Assembly (NCBI GenBank): GCA_023664485.1
Contig: JAMPFK010000001.1
Coordinates: forward strand, 229,564-293,563
Reading direction: 5' to 3'
Origin: Bacteroides fragilis
GTDB lineage: Bacteria > Bacillota > Clostridia > Lachnospirales > Lachnospiraceae
Length of the DNA: 64,000 bases
Made by a program: the position numbers and the translations under genes. Shown here one piece after another: positions 1 through 9,254 of this stretch. The stretch's first letter is position 1, and each line of letters begins with the position of its first letter. A model generated the notes under the pieces. It did not search any database. It saw only the letters and a list, made by a program, of their open reading frames with translations, and was not told where the DNA came from.

Positions 1-164
1 TCTAAATCACAACCACAACTTCCACATTCTTTGTCTGCCTGTTTGATTGCTGACAGTAAAGTATCTTTATCAGCTTTTCCGTCTAACCATTGTTGCGCGG
101 GAATAGATATTAAATCCCAACCAGATGCAACAAACTTTTCCATAATAGATTTTAATTCTTCCAT
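1..164 (-). CDS. Hypothetical protein, 5' part only
   Basis: The gene runs off the left edge, so only about 54 N-terminal residues are visible, starting MEELKSIMEKFVASGWD. An AGAGG ribosome-binding site precedes the ATG. The visible part is acidic and helical and ends in a cysteine cluster of the form C-x2-C-x-C (ECGSCGC), which suggests metal binding. I do not recognise the family. It sits next to mobile-element debris and may belong to the same accessory region. Confidence 0.6.
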   Translation of the reverse strand, partial: MEELKSIMEKFVASGWDLISIPAQQWLDGKADKDTLLSAIKQADKECGSCGCDL

Positions 165-205
165 AGTGTTACCTCTTTCACATTAGCAAATCCCGATTTG
201 TCGGT

Positions 206-343
206 ATGTACTGGGGAAATTTTACCACAGCCAATAAGGAAAAGCAATCTGCATTTCCCATCCGTTCCGCCTATCTGGCCCGTCAAGGAACGAGTCGTAT
301 TTTGGAACAGGAATATCCGAATGGAGCAAAACCTCCTATGTAA
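206..343 (+). pseudogene. Possible 3' remnant of a mobile-element gene
   Basis: This is a 45-codon open frame with no ribosome-binding site. It starts MYWGNFTTANKEKQ and ends in GAKPPM before TAA, and its composition looks protein-like. It could be the C-terminal stub of a larger gene lost by deletion. The family is not recognised, and the call rests only on composition and on the neighbouring remnants. Confidence 0.25.
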
Positions 344-385
344 AAGCCCTGTTTTTTCTGTGTTTTCTTGATTAAAGTATCATTT

Positions 386-3349
386 TCAAGTTGTTATCCA
401 TCTTTGCAAAGCCTCTTTCAATTTTTCAACATCTATCGGCTTAGAAATATGGTCATTCATACCTGCTTCCTTTGCCTTTCTGATATCATCAGAAAAAGCG
501 TCTGCCGTCATAGCCACAATTGGAATATTTTTTAAATCCTCTCTTTCAGATAATCGAATAGCTTTAGCTGCATCATATCCGTTCATAATCGGCATCTGAA
601 TATCCATAAAAATCAAATCATAATAATTCGGATTTGTTTCTAACATACGGTCAACAGCAATTTTTCCATTTAATGCCGTTTCTACTTGTATTCCCACAAC
701 GCTTAAAATTTCTCGTGCTACTTCGATATTGATTTCATTATCCTCTACAAGCAATACCCTTTTGCCTGTAAAATTTTGCTGTTTGAATGTATCAAGCTCA
801 GCATTTTCTTTTTTGCTGTCCTGACCAAGCACATCTTTCAATACTTTAATTAATCTTGATTTAAACATAGGTTTACTTATAAAGGCGTTTATTCCTGCTT
901 CTGCTGCATCGTCCTCTACATCTGACCAATCATATGCGGATAGAATAATAATAGGAATTTGACTGCCTATCGTTTTTCTTATCTCTTTTGCCGTTTCCAG
1001 ACCGTCTTTTTCCGGCATCTTCCAGTCAAGAATTACTACAGAAAATGCATTTTCTTCATTCTTTGCCTCCATAAGACGTTTTACAGCACTGCCGCCGTCA
1101 AGTACATATTCCGCATTCATACCAATACTTCTCAAAATTTCGCACGCACTTTCACAAGCCTCTTTTTCATCATCTATTACCAAAGCCGCAAGTGAAACAA
1201 ATGCTGCAGTATCTTCTTCTGCAATATTATCCAGCTTTAAATGAACTATAACGGTAAATTTTGAGCCTTTTCCCAATGTACTTTCTACTTTTATATCACC
1301 GTTCATCATACGGGCAATATTGACCGCAATTGACATACCAAGACCTGTTCCCTCTATTTTATTTCCGATTGAATTAGACGCACGTGAAAACGGTTCAAAA
1401 ATCGTTTTAATATAATCCTGTTCCATACCTATTCCAGTATCCTCAAAGATAAATTCATAACACCCATTGTCTTTGATATTGGACGGTTTTTCTTCAATAT
1501 GTATGCTGATACTTCCGCCTGAAGGAGTAAATTTAACAGCATTTCCCATAATATTCATAAAAATCTGCTGTAAATGCTGCTCATCTCCAATTACATTTTC
1601 GTGCTCCAATTCTGCAATACTGGCATTCAGTTCCAGCCCTTTAGCCTTAATTTGTGAATAGAAAACGGTCAAAACATTTTCAATTGTATCAGACAGATTA
1701 AAACATTCTTCTGTCAAGCTTACTCTGCCGCTTTCAATTCTGCTCATATCCAGCACTTCATTAATCAATCCCAACAGGTGCTTGCCGGAAATTGTAATCT
1801 TGTCAAGAGCATCTGCAACACGGTTTTTTTCATCAATGTGCATAGCGGCAATGGCTGTCATACCTAAAATAGCATTCATAGGCGTACGGATATCGTGACT
1901 CATTCTTGACAGAAAATCACTTTTTGCACGGCTTGCCGCTTCTGCACGTTCTGTAGCTAATGCAAGCATTTGGTTTTGTTCTTCTTCCCTTTTCATAACA
2001 TCATTGATATTACGAATTGACATACTAAAAGTCAGCACTTCTTTACCCTTTCTTTCTGCTATTGCAACAGCAACAGAACACCATTCATACTCCTCCCCAT
2101 AATTCACTCTTTTATTGACGTCAAAATTTCTTCGTTTAAACTGAAGTTCGATATAATCCTTTTCGGAAAGTTCCTTTTTTATATAAGACAGATCCAAAAA
2201 TTGAAACATTTGTTCAGCACTTTCTTCTGCTATAACGCCATATCTGAAACGATCTTGTCTTTCTTCTTCATAAGTGCTGTGACGGGGTTTTCCGTCCTTG
2301 CCAAGAGGATAAACGGTATCAAGAGTTTCTTTTTTTGCATCAACATAATAGACCGCCCTGTATGCGTGTAAAGTACTATTCATAGCTTTCTGATACATAA
2401 GATATACTTCTTCTTTTTTTCCGTTTCTATATTCCTGAACAAATTGTAAAATTATCAAAATCACACTAAAACCAACTAATACAAAACTAATACTCCGAAT
2501 CATATTAGAACCGGAAAGAATTTCATTTCTAGGTATCGTCAATATACCTATCCAGCCATTATCTGCGTGATGAAAAAATACATTTCGTTCAATGCCGTCA
2601 GAATCTTTAATATTCTCCGCTATATGGTCTGGTGTATCGCAAATATCATTTGCTTTATAATTATCTACTAATTTTTGAAATTCATCTAAATTAAAATCAT
2701 AGGAAGAGAGATAATAAATCAGTTTTCCTCCCTTATCAATCAAATAGTAACAAGCGTCATTCGGAAGAGTTATATCACGATTATCAATATCAAAATAGTT
2801 ACCGTTAATATCAATAGCTAAAAAACTTTTGGTTTCCGGAATCATTTTACACATAGTTATTACCGGAAGTCCGCTTATTGAATCTGTATATACAGTAGAA
2901 ATATAAGTCTTTCCGTCTGCCGCAGCTGCACCCTGATACCATTCTGTATTTGTAATATCATAATTTTTTATAGCCTCAATTTCCGGATTGTTTGATATTG
3001 ATTCCGTTCCATTAAATACTTTTCCATAAATTTGAATATATTCTTTGCCATATATTTGGTCAAGTCCGTCTATAAAGGGATAAAAACTATTTCTGAACTC
3101 TTCTATAGAAATACCGGAATTTTCACGGCTTGCAATATAATTCGTACAAATATTCAAAACTTCATCATATGTATTGATACTTTGCTCCTCTAAAAGTGTA
3201 AAATTTTTTACTATTGATAGTCCCATTTCATTGGTATTTTCCAATAGAACATTATGGATGATATTCGTACAATATATAACTACACAAATAAAAACAAGCA
3301 AAATAATAATAGTAAACCATATTTTTTTCAGTATTTTTTTTTCACTCAT
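386..3349 (-). CDS. Hybrid sensor histidine kinase with two receiver domains
   Basis: A membrane sensor kinase of about 987 residues. The order is an N-terminal membrane segment, an extracytoplasmic Cache-like sensor region, a second membrane segment near residue 290-310, then HisKA with the H-box SHDIRTPMNAI (phospho-accepting His near residue 484). HATPase_c follows with DTGIGM and GTGLGMS. The first receiver has VILDWKMP and the second has LIFMDIQMP, each with the phospho-Asp and a conserved Lys (SKP). No HPt domain is seen, so the phosphorelay partner must be elsewhere. An in-frame ATG 14 codons upstream (3391) exists, but AAGGAG lies before the chosen ATG at 3349. No response-regulator gene is adjacent, so it looks like an orphan. 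The ligand is unknown. Confidence 0.9.
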   Translation of the reverse strand: MSEKKILKKIWFTIIILLVFICVVIYCTNIIHNVLLENTNEMGLSIVKNFTLLEEQSINTYDEVLNICTNYIASRENSGISIEEFRNSFYPFIDGLDQIYGKEYIQIYGKVFNGTESISNNPEIEAIKNYDITNTEWYQGAAAADGKTYISTVYTDSISGLPVITMCKMIPETKSFLAIDINGNYFDIDNRDITLPNDACYYLIDKGGKLIYYLSSYDFNLDEFQKLVDNYKANDICDTPDHIAENIKDSDGIERNVFFHHADNGWIGILTIPRNEILSGSNMIRSISFVLVGFSVILIILQFVQEYRNGKKEEVYLMYQKAMNSTLHAYRAVYYVDAKKETLDTVYPLGKDGKPRHSTYEEERQDRFRYGVIAEESAEQMFQFLDLSYIKKELSEKDYIELQFKRRNFDVNKRVNYGEEYEWCSVAVAIAERKGKEVLTFSMSIRNINDVMKREEEQNQMLALATERAEAASRAKSDFLSRMSHDIRTPMNAILGMTAIAAMHIDEKNRVADALDKITISGKHLLGLINEVLDMSRIESGRVSLTEECFNLSDTIENVLTVFYSQIKAKGLELNASIAELEHENVIGDEQHLQQIFMNIMGNAVKFTPSGGSISIHIEEKPSNIKDNGCYEFIFEDTGIGMEQDYIKTIFEPFSRASNSIGNKIEGTGLGMSIAVNIARMMNGDIKVESTLGKGSKFTVIVHLKLDNIAEEDTAAFVSLAALVIDDEKEACESACEILRSIGMNAEYVLDGGSAVKRLMEAKNEENAFSVVILDWKMPEKDGLETAKEIRKTIGSQIPIIILSAYDWSDVEDDAAEAGINAFISKPMFKSRLIKVLKDVLGQDSKKENAELDTFKQQNFTGKRVLLVEDNEINIEVAREILSVVGIQVETALNGKIAVDRMLETNPNYYDLIFMDIQMPIMNGYDAAKAIRLSEREDLKNIPIVAMTADAFSDDIRKAKEAGMNDHISKPIDVEKLKEALQRWITT

Positions 3350-3521
3350 TGCTTTTTGGTTCTCCTTACCAGATGACATTCTAACATACATTACTTTAAT
3401 ATAGAATAAAAGTAAATATTAAAAATATTATACTTAATTTATAAATAAAAACAACCCTTTTTAAAATTTCGGCAGGGCAATCGCTTAAAAATTATTGAGA
3501 AAAGTCTGGATTTTCTTTTGT

Positions 3522-3965
3522 TTATAGTGTATAACAAAAAATGATAAAACTACTCATCAATGCAGACTTTTGTGACGGCTTCTCTTTCAGGAGCTGGTAT
3601 ATCTTTTTTAAGAGGCTGCAGATGGTGCTCTTCCCAACATCCGCAATCTTTTCAATCAGGCGTCTTGTCTTCTTCCCTTTCTGTGCCAGGAAATCAAACC
3701 GTTCTGCAAAAGTGGTAAATCCGCATTCCGCATTGTCGCAGAAGAATTTCCTGTTTTCAATAATGATTTTTGTTTTTCTGCCCAAAATTGGCAGATCCTG
3801 AAAACTTTTTTCATAGCAGCTGTGTACGCGCATTGAAGCCGTGCCGCAATAAGGACAGCTGCATATTTTTCTGTTGGAAGCGACATAAATAATGACTTCA
3901 TCGCCTGTCATTTCATGATCCAGATAATCCAGGTTTGGATTAAGTTCCTTGATAAATTCATCCAT
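3522..3965 (-). pseudogene. ISL3-family transposase, truncated
   Basis: The reading frame keeps the N-terminal zinc-binding region of ISL3 transposases: CPYCG near residue 37, then CDNAECG followed by TTFAERFDFLA. It stops after about 147 residues. The whole catalytic DDE domain is missing, and the C-terminus is a short unrelated-looking tail, so an internal deletion is likely. GGAG precedes the ATG at 3965, and a longer frame reaches 4022. No clear terminal inverted repeats or target duplication were found by eye. It is an inactive insertion-sequence relic. Confidence 0.8.
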
Positions 3966-4074
3966 GGTATCATCTCCGGTAAATATTATAAATGCTGTCT
4001 TTATGACACCATATTTTTCCATGTTGGAAAGGACTTATTTCAACTAACTTTGGAAAGATTCGACTTTTTAGGCC

Positions 4075-4491
4075 CTAACTGTCCACAGTAGACCGCCTCC
4101 TTTTCCGTTCACTTTCTGTTTTCTGCCGCCTGTGAACTCCGGCGGCGCAGTCGGGACAGTATTTAGCCCGGTTGGATTTTGGAACGAACACGCCGCCGCA
4201 GACCGCACAGCGTTTCAAGTCCCTGTCCTGGTAAATCTCCACTTCCAACGTCCCGGCAGGCGGCAAGACCGCCCAGCGGAACCACTTGCAGCAGACTAAG
4301 AAAGAAACCATCTGCGGACAGGTACAGGTGTCGCCATCGTCAAGGGCAATGCAGTTGCTGTCCGCACAGTTGCAGCACTCCCGCCGGATAAGGGCGTTTG
4401 CCTGTTTCCTCTGCGCCAGTGTCATGCGGTAGGGCGTACCGTCCGGCCTGTGCTCTAAGGGTGGTAAGTGTTTATATGGATTTTCTTTCAT
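4075..4491 (-). CDS. Cysteine-rich VLP-domain protein of conjugative transposons
   Basis: A 138-residue protein with many Cys pairs: ECCNCADSNC near residue 40, CTCPQ near 56, then CAVCGG and CPDC in the last third. The tail is strongly basic (SERKRRRS). This matches the Cys_rich_VLP family, small zinc-binding proteins carried by Tn1549-like integrative elements in Clostridia; their exact role is not known. AAAGG lies about ten bases before the ATG. It has no mobilisation neighbours here, so it marks the remains of an element rather than a working one. Confidence 0.75.
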   Translation of the reverse strand: MKENPYKHLPPLEHRPDGTPYRMTLAQRKQANALIRRECCNCADSNCIALDDGDTCTCPQMVSFLVCCKWFRWAVLPPAGTLEVEIYQDRDLKRCAVCGGVFVPKSNRAKYCPDCAAGVHRRQKTESERKRRRSTVDS

Positions 4492-4596
4492 GTGTTCACG
4501 ACCTTTGCTTTCCGTTGCCGTTCTTCCCGAAAAAGCTTCCTACCCCATTCCTGCATTCTCCAAATGCTTACCGGGCGACTGGGACAGTTTGTACCC

Positions 4597-4671
4597 ATGG
4601 ATGATGAAACTGCTGATCAGTTCCAGCAGTTGGCAAAGAAGATGATTGAACAGGCAGGGAAGCAGATTTAG
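4597..4671 (+). pseudogene. Short C-terminal gene fragment
   Basis: The open frame ends MDDETADQFQQLAKKMIEQ...KQI before TAG and continues upstream without a start that has a ribosome-binding site. The amphipathic helical ending looks like the tail of a larger protein whose body is gone. The family is not recognised. It lies between the Cys-rich VLP gene and a small membrane protein, in a stretch of element debris. Confidence 0.25.
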
Positions 4672-4684
4672 CCGAAGGTAAAAT

Positions 4685-5083
4685 ATGGATGTGGCAACTA
4701 TCGTAAATATTATTCTTTGTGTTTTATCTTTTATATTGGCCGCTATATCTGTAGTCACAGTTGTGATTACTTTGCAACAAAATAATAAAATGATTGAAGA
4801 ATCAACACGGTCAATTATCTCCATTTATACAGAAGAAATTAACGCAGGCGATCCTTTTTTCTACTTGGTTGTTAAAAATTTCGGACAATCTCCTGCATAT
4901 ATCACTAAATTTGAATATGATTTTGATTTCAACGGATGTTATAAAATCAGAAATGATAAAAATTATTTACAAAAACTTCATAAGTCTGTTTTAGCTCTTG
5001 GTCAGTCCAGAATTTGTATGCTGGATTATACAAAAATAGACAAAGAGGTTACGTTTGTCATTAGCTATCAATCAAACATTTAA
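4685..5083 (+). CDS. Small membrane-anchored hypothetical protein
   Basis: A 132-residue protein with one hydrophobic segment at residues 6-30, a short acidic linker, then a soluble part rich in aromatic residues and beta-strand-like stretches (FFYLVVKNFG, VTFVISYQ). GAAGG lies six bases before the ATG. The pattern of one N-terminal helix followed by a small beta domain resembles uncharacterised membrane proteins found in accessory regions. No catalytic motif is visible and I cannot name a function. Confidence 0.6.
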   Translation: MDVATIVNIILCVLSFILAAISVVTVVITLQQNNKMIEESTRSIISIYTEEINAGDPFFYLVVKNFGQSPAYITKFEYDFDFNGCYKIRNDKNYLQKLHKSVLALGQSRICMLDYTKIDKEVTFVISYQSNI

Positions 5084-5131
5084 AAATCATATACTGAAAC
5101 GTTCACTATTTACTTGAAGGCCGGGATAAGT

Positions 5132-5218
5132 ATGCCATACGGAAAAGTAGCAACCGAAGGAAAAGAACTTCGCACTATTTCTTACGCATTACAGGAAATG
5201 TTACAGAAAAATCTTTAA
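5132..5218 (+). pseudogene. Short gene fragment
   Basis: An open frame that continues upstream without a start encodes MPYGKVATEGKELRTISYAL and ends in LQKNL before TAA. It reads like protein but is only 28 residues from its first ATG and has no ribosome-binding site. It is most likely a fragment left by deletion. The family is not recognised. Confidence 0.2.
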
Positions 5219-5333
5219 GTCATTTTCTGCTCCTTACATTAAAGTACTTATTAAATTTCGTTTAAACGAATATAATATAAAATGGTTAGATTATAATTTT
5301 TCCGCTCACATAAGATGTTAAAAGTATTCGAAA

Positions 5334-5525
5334 ATGAATGGATATATGACGGTTCAAGAGGCCGATAAAAAGTGGGGTGTAACCCCACGTCAATTGCAAA
5401 TATTGTGCAAAGAAAATCGTGTAATCGGGGCAACACGCATGAGCCGCATTTGGATTATTCCAGAAGATGCCGAGAAACCGACAAGAGATAGTATTACAAG
5501 AGCGAGAGCGAAAAAGGACGAATAA
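5334..5525 (+). CDS. Small helix-turn-helix protein
   Basis: A 63-residue protein whose central part, VQEADKKWGVTPRQLQILCK, is a MerR- or excisionase-like winged helix-turn-helix. WIIPEDAEKPTRD follows, as in small DNA-binding proteins that precede methyltransferase genes. It is in the same frame as the methyltransferase remnant that follows, separated only by TAA TAG. It may be a regulator of the restriction-modification locus or may have been joined to it by the deletion that removed the methyltransferase start. No strong ribosome-binding site is seen. Confidence 0.6.
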   Translation: MNGYMTVQEADKKWGVTPRQLQILCKENRVIGATRMSRIWIIPEDAEKPTRDSITRARAKKDE

Positions 5526-5543
5526 TAGAATCATCTTTCAGCT

Positions 5544-6584
5544 AAGGTTCTAACTGCGGATATTCGTACTCTTGATGCGAATCAAATCCGAGATGAATTG
5601 AATATTAAGCGGGGGAATTAGATTTACTTGCAGGGGGACCGCCCTGTCAGGGTTTTTCCATTAACGCACCCGTTCATAGCATACTAGATCAACAAAATCA
5701 CCTGTTTAAAGAGTATTTACGTTTTGTTGATGCTTTTGCACCAAGAGCTATACTGATTGAAAACGTTCCTGGACTTGTTTCTTTTGAACACGGAGCAACG
5801 CTTCACGCAATTTTGAATGCTTTAGCTGAATTAGGGTATGGCGCAGATGTTCGCATTTTGGGGGGCAGCATATTATGGTGTTCCCCAAATGAGGTGGAGA
5901 ACCATTATTCTTGGATTAAGAGGAAAGAATCTTCCAAGTTTGGCTTTTCCAGAGCCGATTTATCATGCCCCAATAAAGCCCAATTTTGCAACTACTTTCG
6001 ATGGATAGCTTTTAGTAAAACTTCCTCCGCCAGAGGCTTCTGCCAAATTCACGACTGTACAAGAGGCGATTGGCGATTTGCCGCCTCTAAAATGCGGTGA
6101 ATGTGGAGTATTGATAAAAGAATATGCTTGTGAGCCGATGTGCGATTACCAACGTCGGCTGCGAATTGGGAGCAGTGGAGTTTATAATCATGAAGTACCT
6201 CGTCTTTCAAAAGAAAACCAAGAAAGACTTAAATACATCAAGCCCGGCGGAAATTGGACTGATATTCCAGATGAGCTTTTGCCAAAGGGGATGAAAAAGG
6301 CTAAAAAATCTGACCATACCAAAAGATATGGTCGAGTTATGCCAGACGGGTTGGCTTCTACGATTTTAACTAAGTGCGACCCACATTGGAGAGCTTATTT
6401 CCATTATAACCAAGATAGATCGTTTACAGTTAGGGAAGCCGCCCGTATACAATCTTTCCCTGATCACTTTATCTTTACCGGGACACAAAGTCAACAGTTT
6501 GCACAAGTAGGAAACGCAGTTCCACCTTTGCTGGCAGAAGCTGTTGGACTTGCATTGAAATCAATTTTAGAGGAGGGAAAGTAA
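5544..6584 (+). pseudogene. C5-cytosine DNA methyltransferase, decayed
   Basis: Motif IV GGPPCQGFS, motif VI ENVPG, motif VIII-like QRR and motif X QVGNAVPP show a C5-cytosine methyltransferase. Motif I, the FxGxGG SAM loop expected about 60 or more residues before motif IV, is absent. The frame is broken at the G tract 5611-5615 (one base short) and again at the G tract near 5860-5865 (one base extra), which together restore the frame. An in-frame TAG then lies at 6006-6008. From there the frame is open to 6584 and joins the nuclease gene with no gap. It should protect DNA from the adjacent NotI-type enzyme, but it cannot be functional as read. Confidence 0.85.
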
Positions 6585-7499
6585 ATGGCTGGTTATATTG
6601 CTGAGTTCTTTGGCTATCGTGCAGAAGATAAATCTGAACAGGCTCTTACAGCGGCAACGCGTCAAATATGTCCTTTTCTCGGCACCCAATGCACAAAGGT
6701 TTTGTCTCGTGATAGGCTTATTGCCGGAGTATGTGCGGTTCGTCAAAAGACCGCAGGTTCCCCAAATGTAATTTGCTGCCCCAATCGAATCTATGCCGAA
6801 GATTATAAAATGTTACATCTTGTCGCGCAGCAAGCATTTGGCTGTGAATTAGGGCTATATTCTGGGCGTGCTGCTGTAGGAAAGGCAAAGGCGTAGAATG
6901 GCGCAGTTGCTGTTTTTGGACATGGGTGGGGTGGGGAATTACGTTTGCCCCAGCGAGCTGGTACCGGCTCCTATTTTGTGGATTGGGTTCTGGCCCGGTT
7001 GGACGGAAATGGTGAACTTATGGAGTTTACTGCCATTGAAGTTCAGACGATAGACACAACCGGAAATTATCGTGAGGCACATACAGCACTTATGGAGAAT
7101 CGTGAAATTGTTGCTGATACGGTGGGCTTAAACTGGGAAAATGTTTCAAAGCGAATTATCCCCCAGTTGATTTATAAGGGACAAGTTTTGCAACGTGAGG
7201 ATTTGTGCAAAACGGGCCTGTTTTTTGTATGCCCAAAGGCAGTTTATGAGCGTGTATTAAACAGATCAGGTGGAAAAGAACGTATTCCTCGATTCCCAAC
7301 CCAACATGCATCTATTCACTTCCTTGCATATGACTATAAGGGAGTAAATGCTGATGGAACGGTTACGCCACTCAGCATATTAGAAGAACACTGCACGACC
7401 GTTTATAAAGTTCAAGAAGCCTTTTCTTCTATGAATCTACCGGAAGGCAATGTTTATCGGGATGCAATCCGTAGATCGCTATATGGAAATGAACAATAA
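6585..7499 (+). pseudogene. NotI-family type II restriction endonuclease with in-frame TAG
   Basis: The N-terminal part IAEFFGYR...CPFL...VC...CPNR matches the NotI family, including four Cys spaced like those that hold iron in NotI. After TAG at 6894-6896 the same frame continues with no shift to the catalytic core: VDW then IEVQT, equivalent to the NotI PD-(D/E)xK variant Asp...Glu-x-Gln. Without the stop it would be about 304 residues, somewhat shorter than NotI. The start directly abuts the methyltransferase stop. Either the gene is inactivated by a single amber codon, or the TAG is read through or a sequencing error. Cleavage of a GC-rich octamer is inferred from the family only. Confidence 0.82.
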
Positions 7500-7548
7500 T
7501 CAAAACTAAAATACTGCTGTTGATTTTCGCAGAAATGGAGGGAATATT

Positions 7549-8205
7549 TTGACCAACGAAATGGGTGTAGCTCTTGATCTAATGCGGCTTGAGGGCATTT
7601 GTAAGATGCTATTAGAAAACCCTGAAGCTGATGAATTGGAAAATAAATTCCTGTCTGTCACAGGACAACAAAAGGCTGATAATGTAAAAAATTCCCTTCT
7701 AAAATTAACAAAAGCTGGACTGCGCCAAATTATAGAACTATCACCATCAATTACAGAGTCGGTTGTAAAAAAATATTATGATGAATACCGCTACAGTCGG
7801 AAGCCTGGATTCGTTTTGTTTTGGGCAAGCGGCTTTATTGGAAAAACATTAAATGAAGATCGGTTGAAAAGTGACCTTCAGAGTTTTCTTTCCACAAAAA
7901 GCTATAAAGAAGATGCAAAGTTTAAGGATTTAAAATGTGTTGCGGCAACTTGCCGGAATGAAGGTGGCTCAACTGTTTATGAAATAAATCTCAGCTATTT
8001 AAAGAAATATTCTTTTATTGCCTCAGACAACAATTTCGATTATACTCATGAATTAACAGACTGCTTTGCATGGATAAACGTCGAAAAAGGATTTGTTGCT
8101 CTATACAATATGCCTCCTTCTGTTGAGTCTCTCATAAAGCAGGCTGTCTTACAGTTTTATGGTGTGAAAATGCTTGGCTTATCGCTGAACAGAAGAGTAT
8201 ATTAG
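7549..8205 (+). CDS. Unrecognised protein downstream of the R-M genes
   Basis: A 218-residue protein starting at TTG with GGAGG seven bases upstream; this start is well supported. The first third is helical and charged. The rest is mixed alpha/beta, with PGFVLFWASGFIGKT and a C-terminal part GFVALYNMPPSVESLIKQAV. No membrane segments or known catalytic motif are seen. It starts about 50 bases after the NotI-like gene and is followed 27 bases later by a zinc-ribbon gene, so the four genes look like one transcript. It may be an accessory part of a defence locus. Function unknown. Confidence 0.65.
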   Translation: MTNEMGVALDLMRLEGICKMLLENPEADELENKFLSVTGQQKADNVKNSLLKLTKAGLRQIIELSPSITESVVKKYYDEYRYSRKPGFVLFWASGFIGKTLNEDRLKSDLQSFLSTKSYKEDAKFKDLKCVAATCRNEGGSTVYEINLSYLKKYSFIASDNNFDYTHELTDCFAWINVEKGFVALYNMPPSVESLIKQAVLQFYGVKMLGLSLNRRVY

Positions 8206-8232
8206 ATACTATGAGCTGATTATTGCTTTTTG

Positions 8233-9108
8233 ATGCACTGCGATAATTGCAACGAAACAGGAATCCCTTCCTGCCCAAAATGCAGAAAAAGCACTTTTGT
8301 CTTGACACAAAACGGAATAATTGGCCAATCTTGTAGAGAAGTACTTAGTTCATTCCAGTGTGAATGCGGTCATATTAATCCTATCTCCTCTGTTGATGAT
8401 TATCTATCTGTTACACTTAAGGATGAGTTTGCTGTTTCAATAATCCAAGAATTACAGACCGTGGTTCCTTCAATATCTTTAGCAGAAAATGAATTTCTTG
8501 CTATACACAGCGGCTACCTGCATATTATGTGTGCAGATGGATATAAGCGGTTAGTTCCGAGAGATATTCTAACATTTGAACCTATGTACACCTTTGCTCT
8601 AAATCGTTCCATTATCGAAAACGCATCTTCCGTATTGAGTAGATTAAATGAAAAGTGCAATTGCCACCCAACAAATGAAATGTGTCAAACTTGTAAATAT
8701 AAAGGGGTTTCTTTAATTAGCGATTTGAAATGTTTGCAGCAACTTTTCTGTGTGTTTGATGATTTTACGCCTAAACCCCATCAAGGTCAAGAATATGGAG
8801 ACATTTCTATAGGTGTCATGTTTGAAGGTCGAAAATGTAATCTTCAAGGAATTATGAAATCACAAATAAGTAAAGTAACTCGCTCATCAACAGTTGGCAG
8901 AGAAATTACCGATCAAGTTATAAAGGGGATATTAGATAATCGTACAGATATAATCGCTGTAGTAGTTCCTGCATTATTAGATGATCAGCTAACAGAAACA
9001 TTATTGACATTGGCACGACGCTTTAACAAGAAAATTTTATTTCTGGATGCAGACTTTATGTACCGGCTTGAACATTACTATGGGCAGAGTTTGTCAAAAG
9101 ACAAATAG
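8233..9108 (+). CDS. Zinc-ribbon protein downstream of the R-M genes, function unknown
   Basis: A 291-residue protein opening with CDNCNETGIPSCPKC, a four-Cys zinc ribbon, then CECGH near residue 50. A second cluster, CNCHP...CQTCKYKG, lies near residue 140. The C-terminal third has the feel of a Rossmann-like or nuclease-like fold (IIAVVVPALLDD, KKILFLDADF), but no certain catalytic set. A TTG lies just before the ATG and could be used; no strong ribosome-binding site is seen, so translational coupling to the preceding gene is possible. Unlike the R-M genes it is intact. It could sense nucleic acid, but that is inference. Confidence 0.65.
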   Translation: MHCDNCNETGIPSCPKCRKSTFVLTQNGIIGQSCREVLSSFQCECGHINPISSVDDYLSVTLKDEFAVSIIQELQTVVPSISLAENEFLAIHSGYLHIMCADGYKRLVPRDILTFEPMYTFALNRSIIENASSVLSRLNEKCNCHPTNEMCQTCKYKGVSLISDLKCLQQLFCVFDDFTPKPHQGQEYGDISIGVMFEGRKCNLQGIMKSQISKVTRSSTVGREITDQVIKGILDNRTDIIAVVVPALLDDQLTETLLTLARRFNKKILFLDADFMYRLEHYYGQSLSKDK

Positions 9109-9118
9109 TCCAAGTATT

Positions 9119-9217
9119 TTCTATTATCATATACCTACTGCCACTCTCGAAACCGCCCAGGTTGAAACCAGACATGGCAAGCCGTTTGAAGGGCTGCTTA
9201 AGAGGTACTTTGGTTAA
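9119..9217 (+). pseudogene. Short C-terminal gene fragment
   Basis: The open frame reads TLETAQVETRHGKPFEGLLK and ends RYFG before TAA, directly after the zinc-ribbon gene but without a start or ribosome-binding site. It looks like the tail of a larger gene from the same accessory region. The family is not recognised. Confidence 0.25.
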
Positions 9218-9254
9218 TTAAAAATGCCAAAAATCAATGTTTTTGAGAATTTAA

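Noticed and set aside
3392..3521. ISL3 terminal inverted repeat left of the truncated transposase
   Set aside because: Some short matches exist but no paired repeat with the right side could be shown by eye.
7549..9108. A single gene split by stops
   Set aside because: The two unknown genes share a frame, but TAG and TGA both lie between them and the second opens with its own zinc ribbon, so separate genes are more likely.
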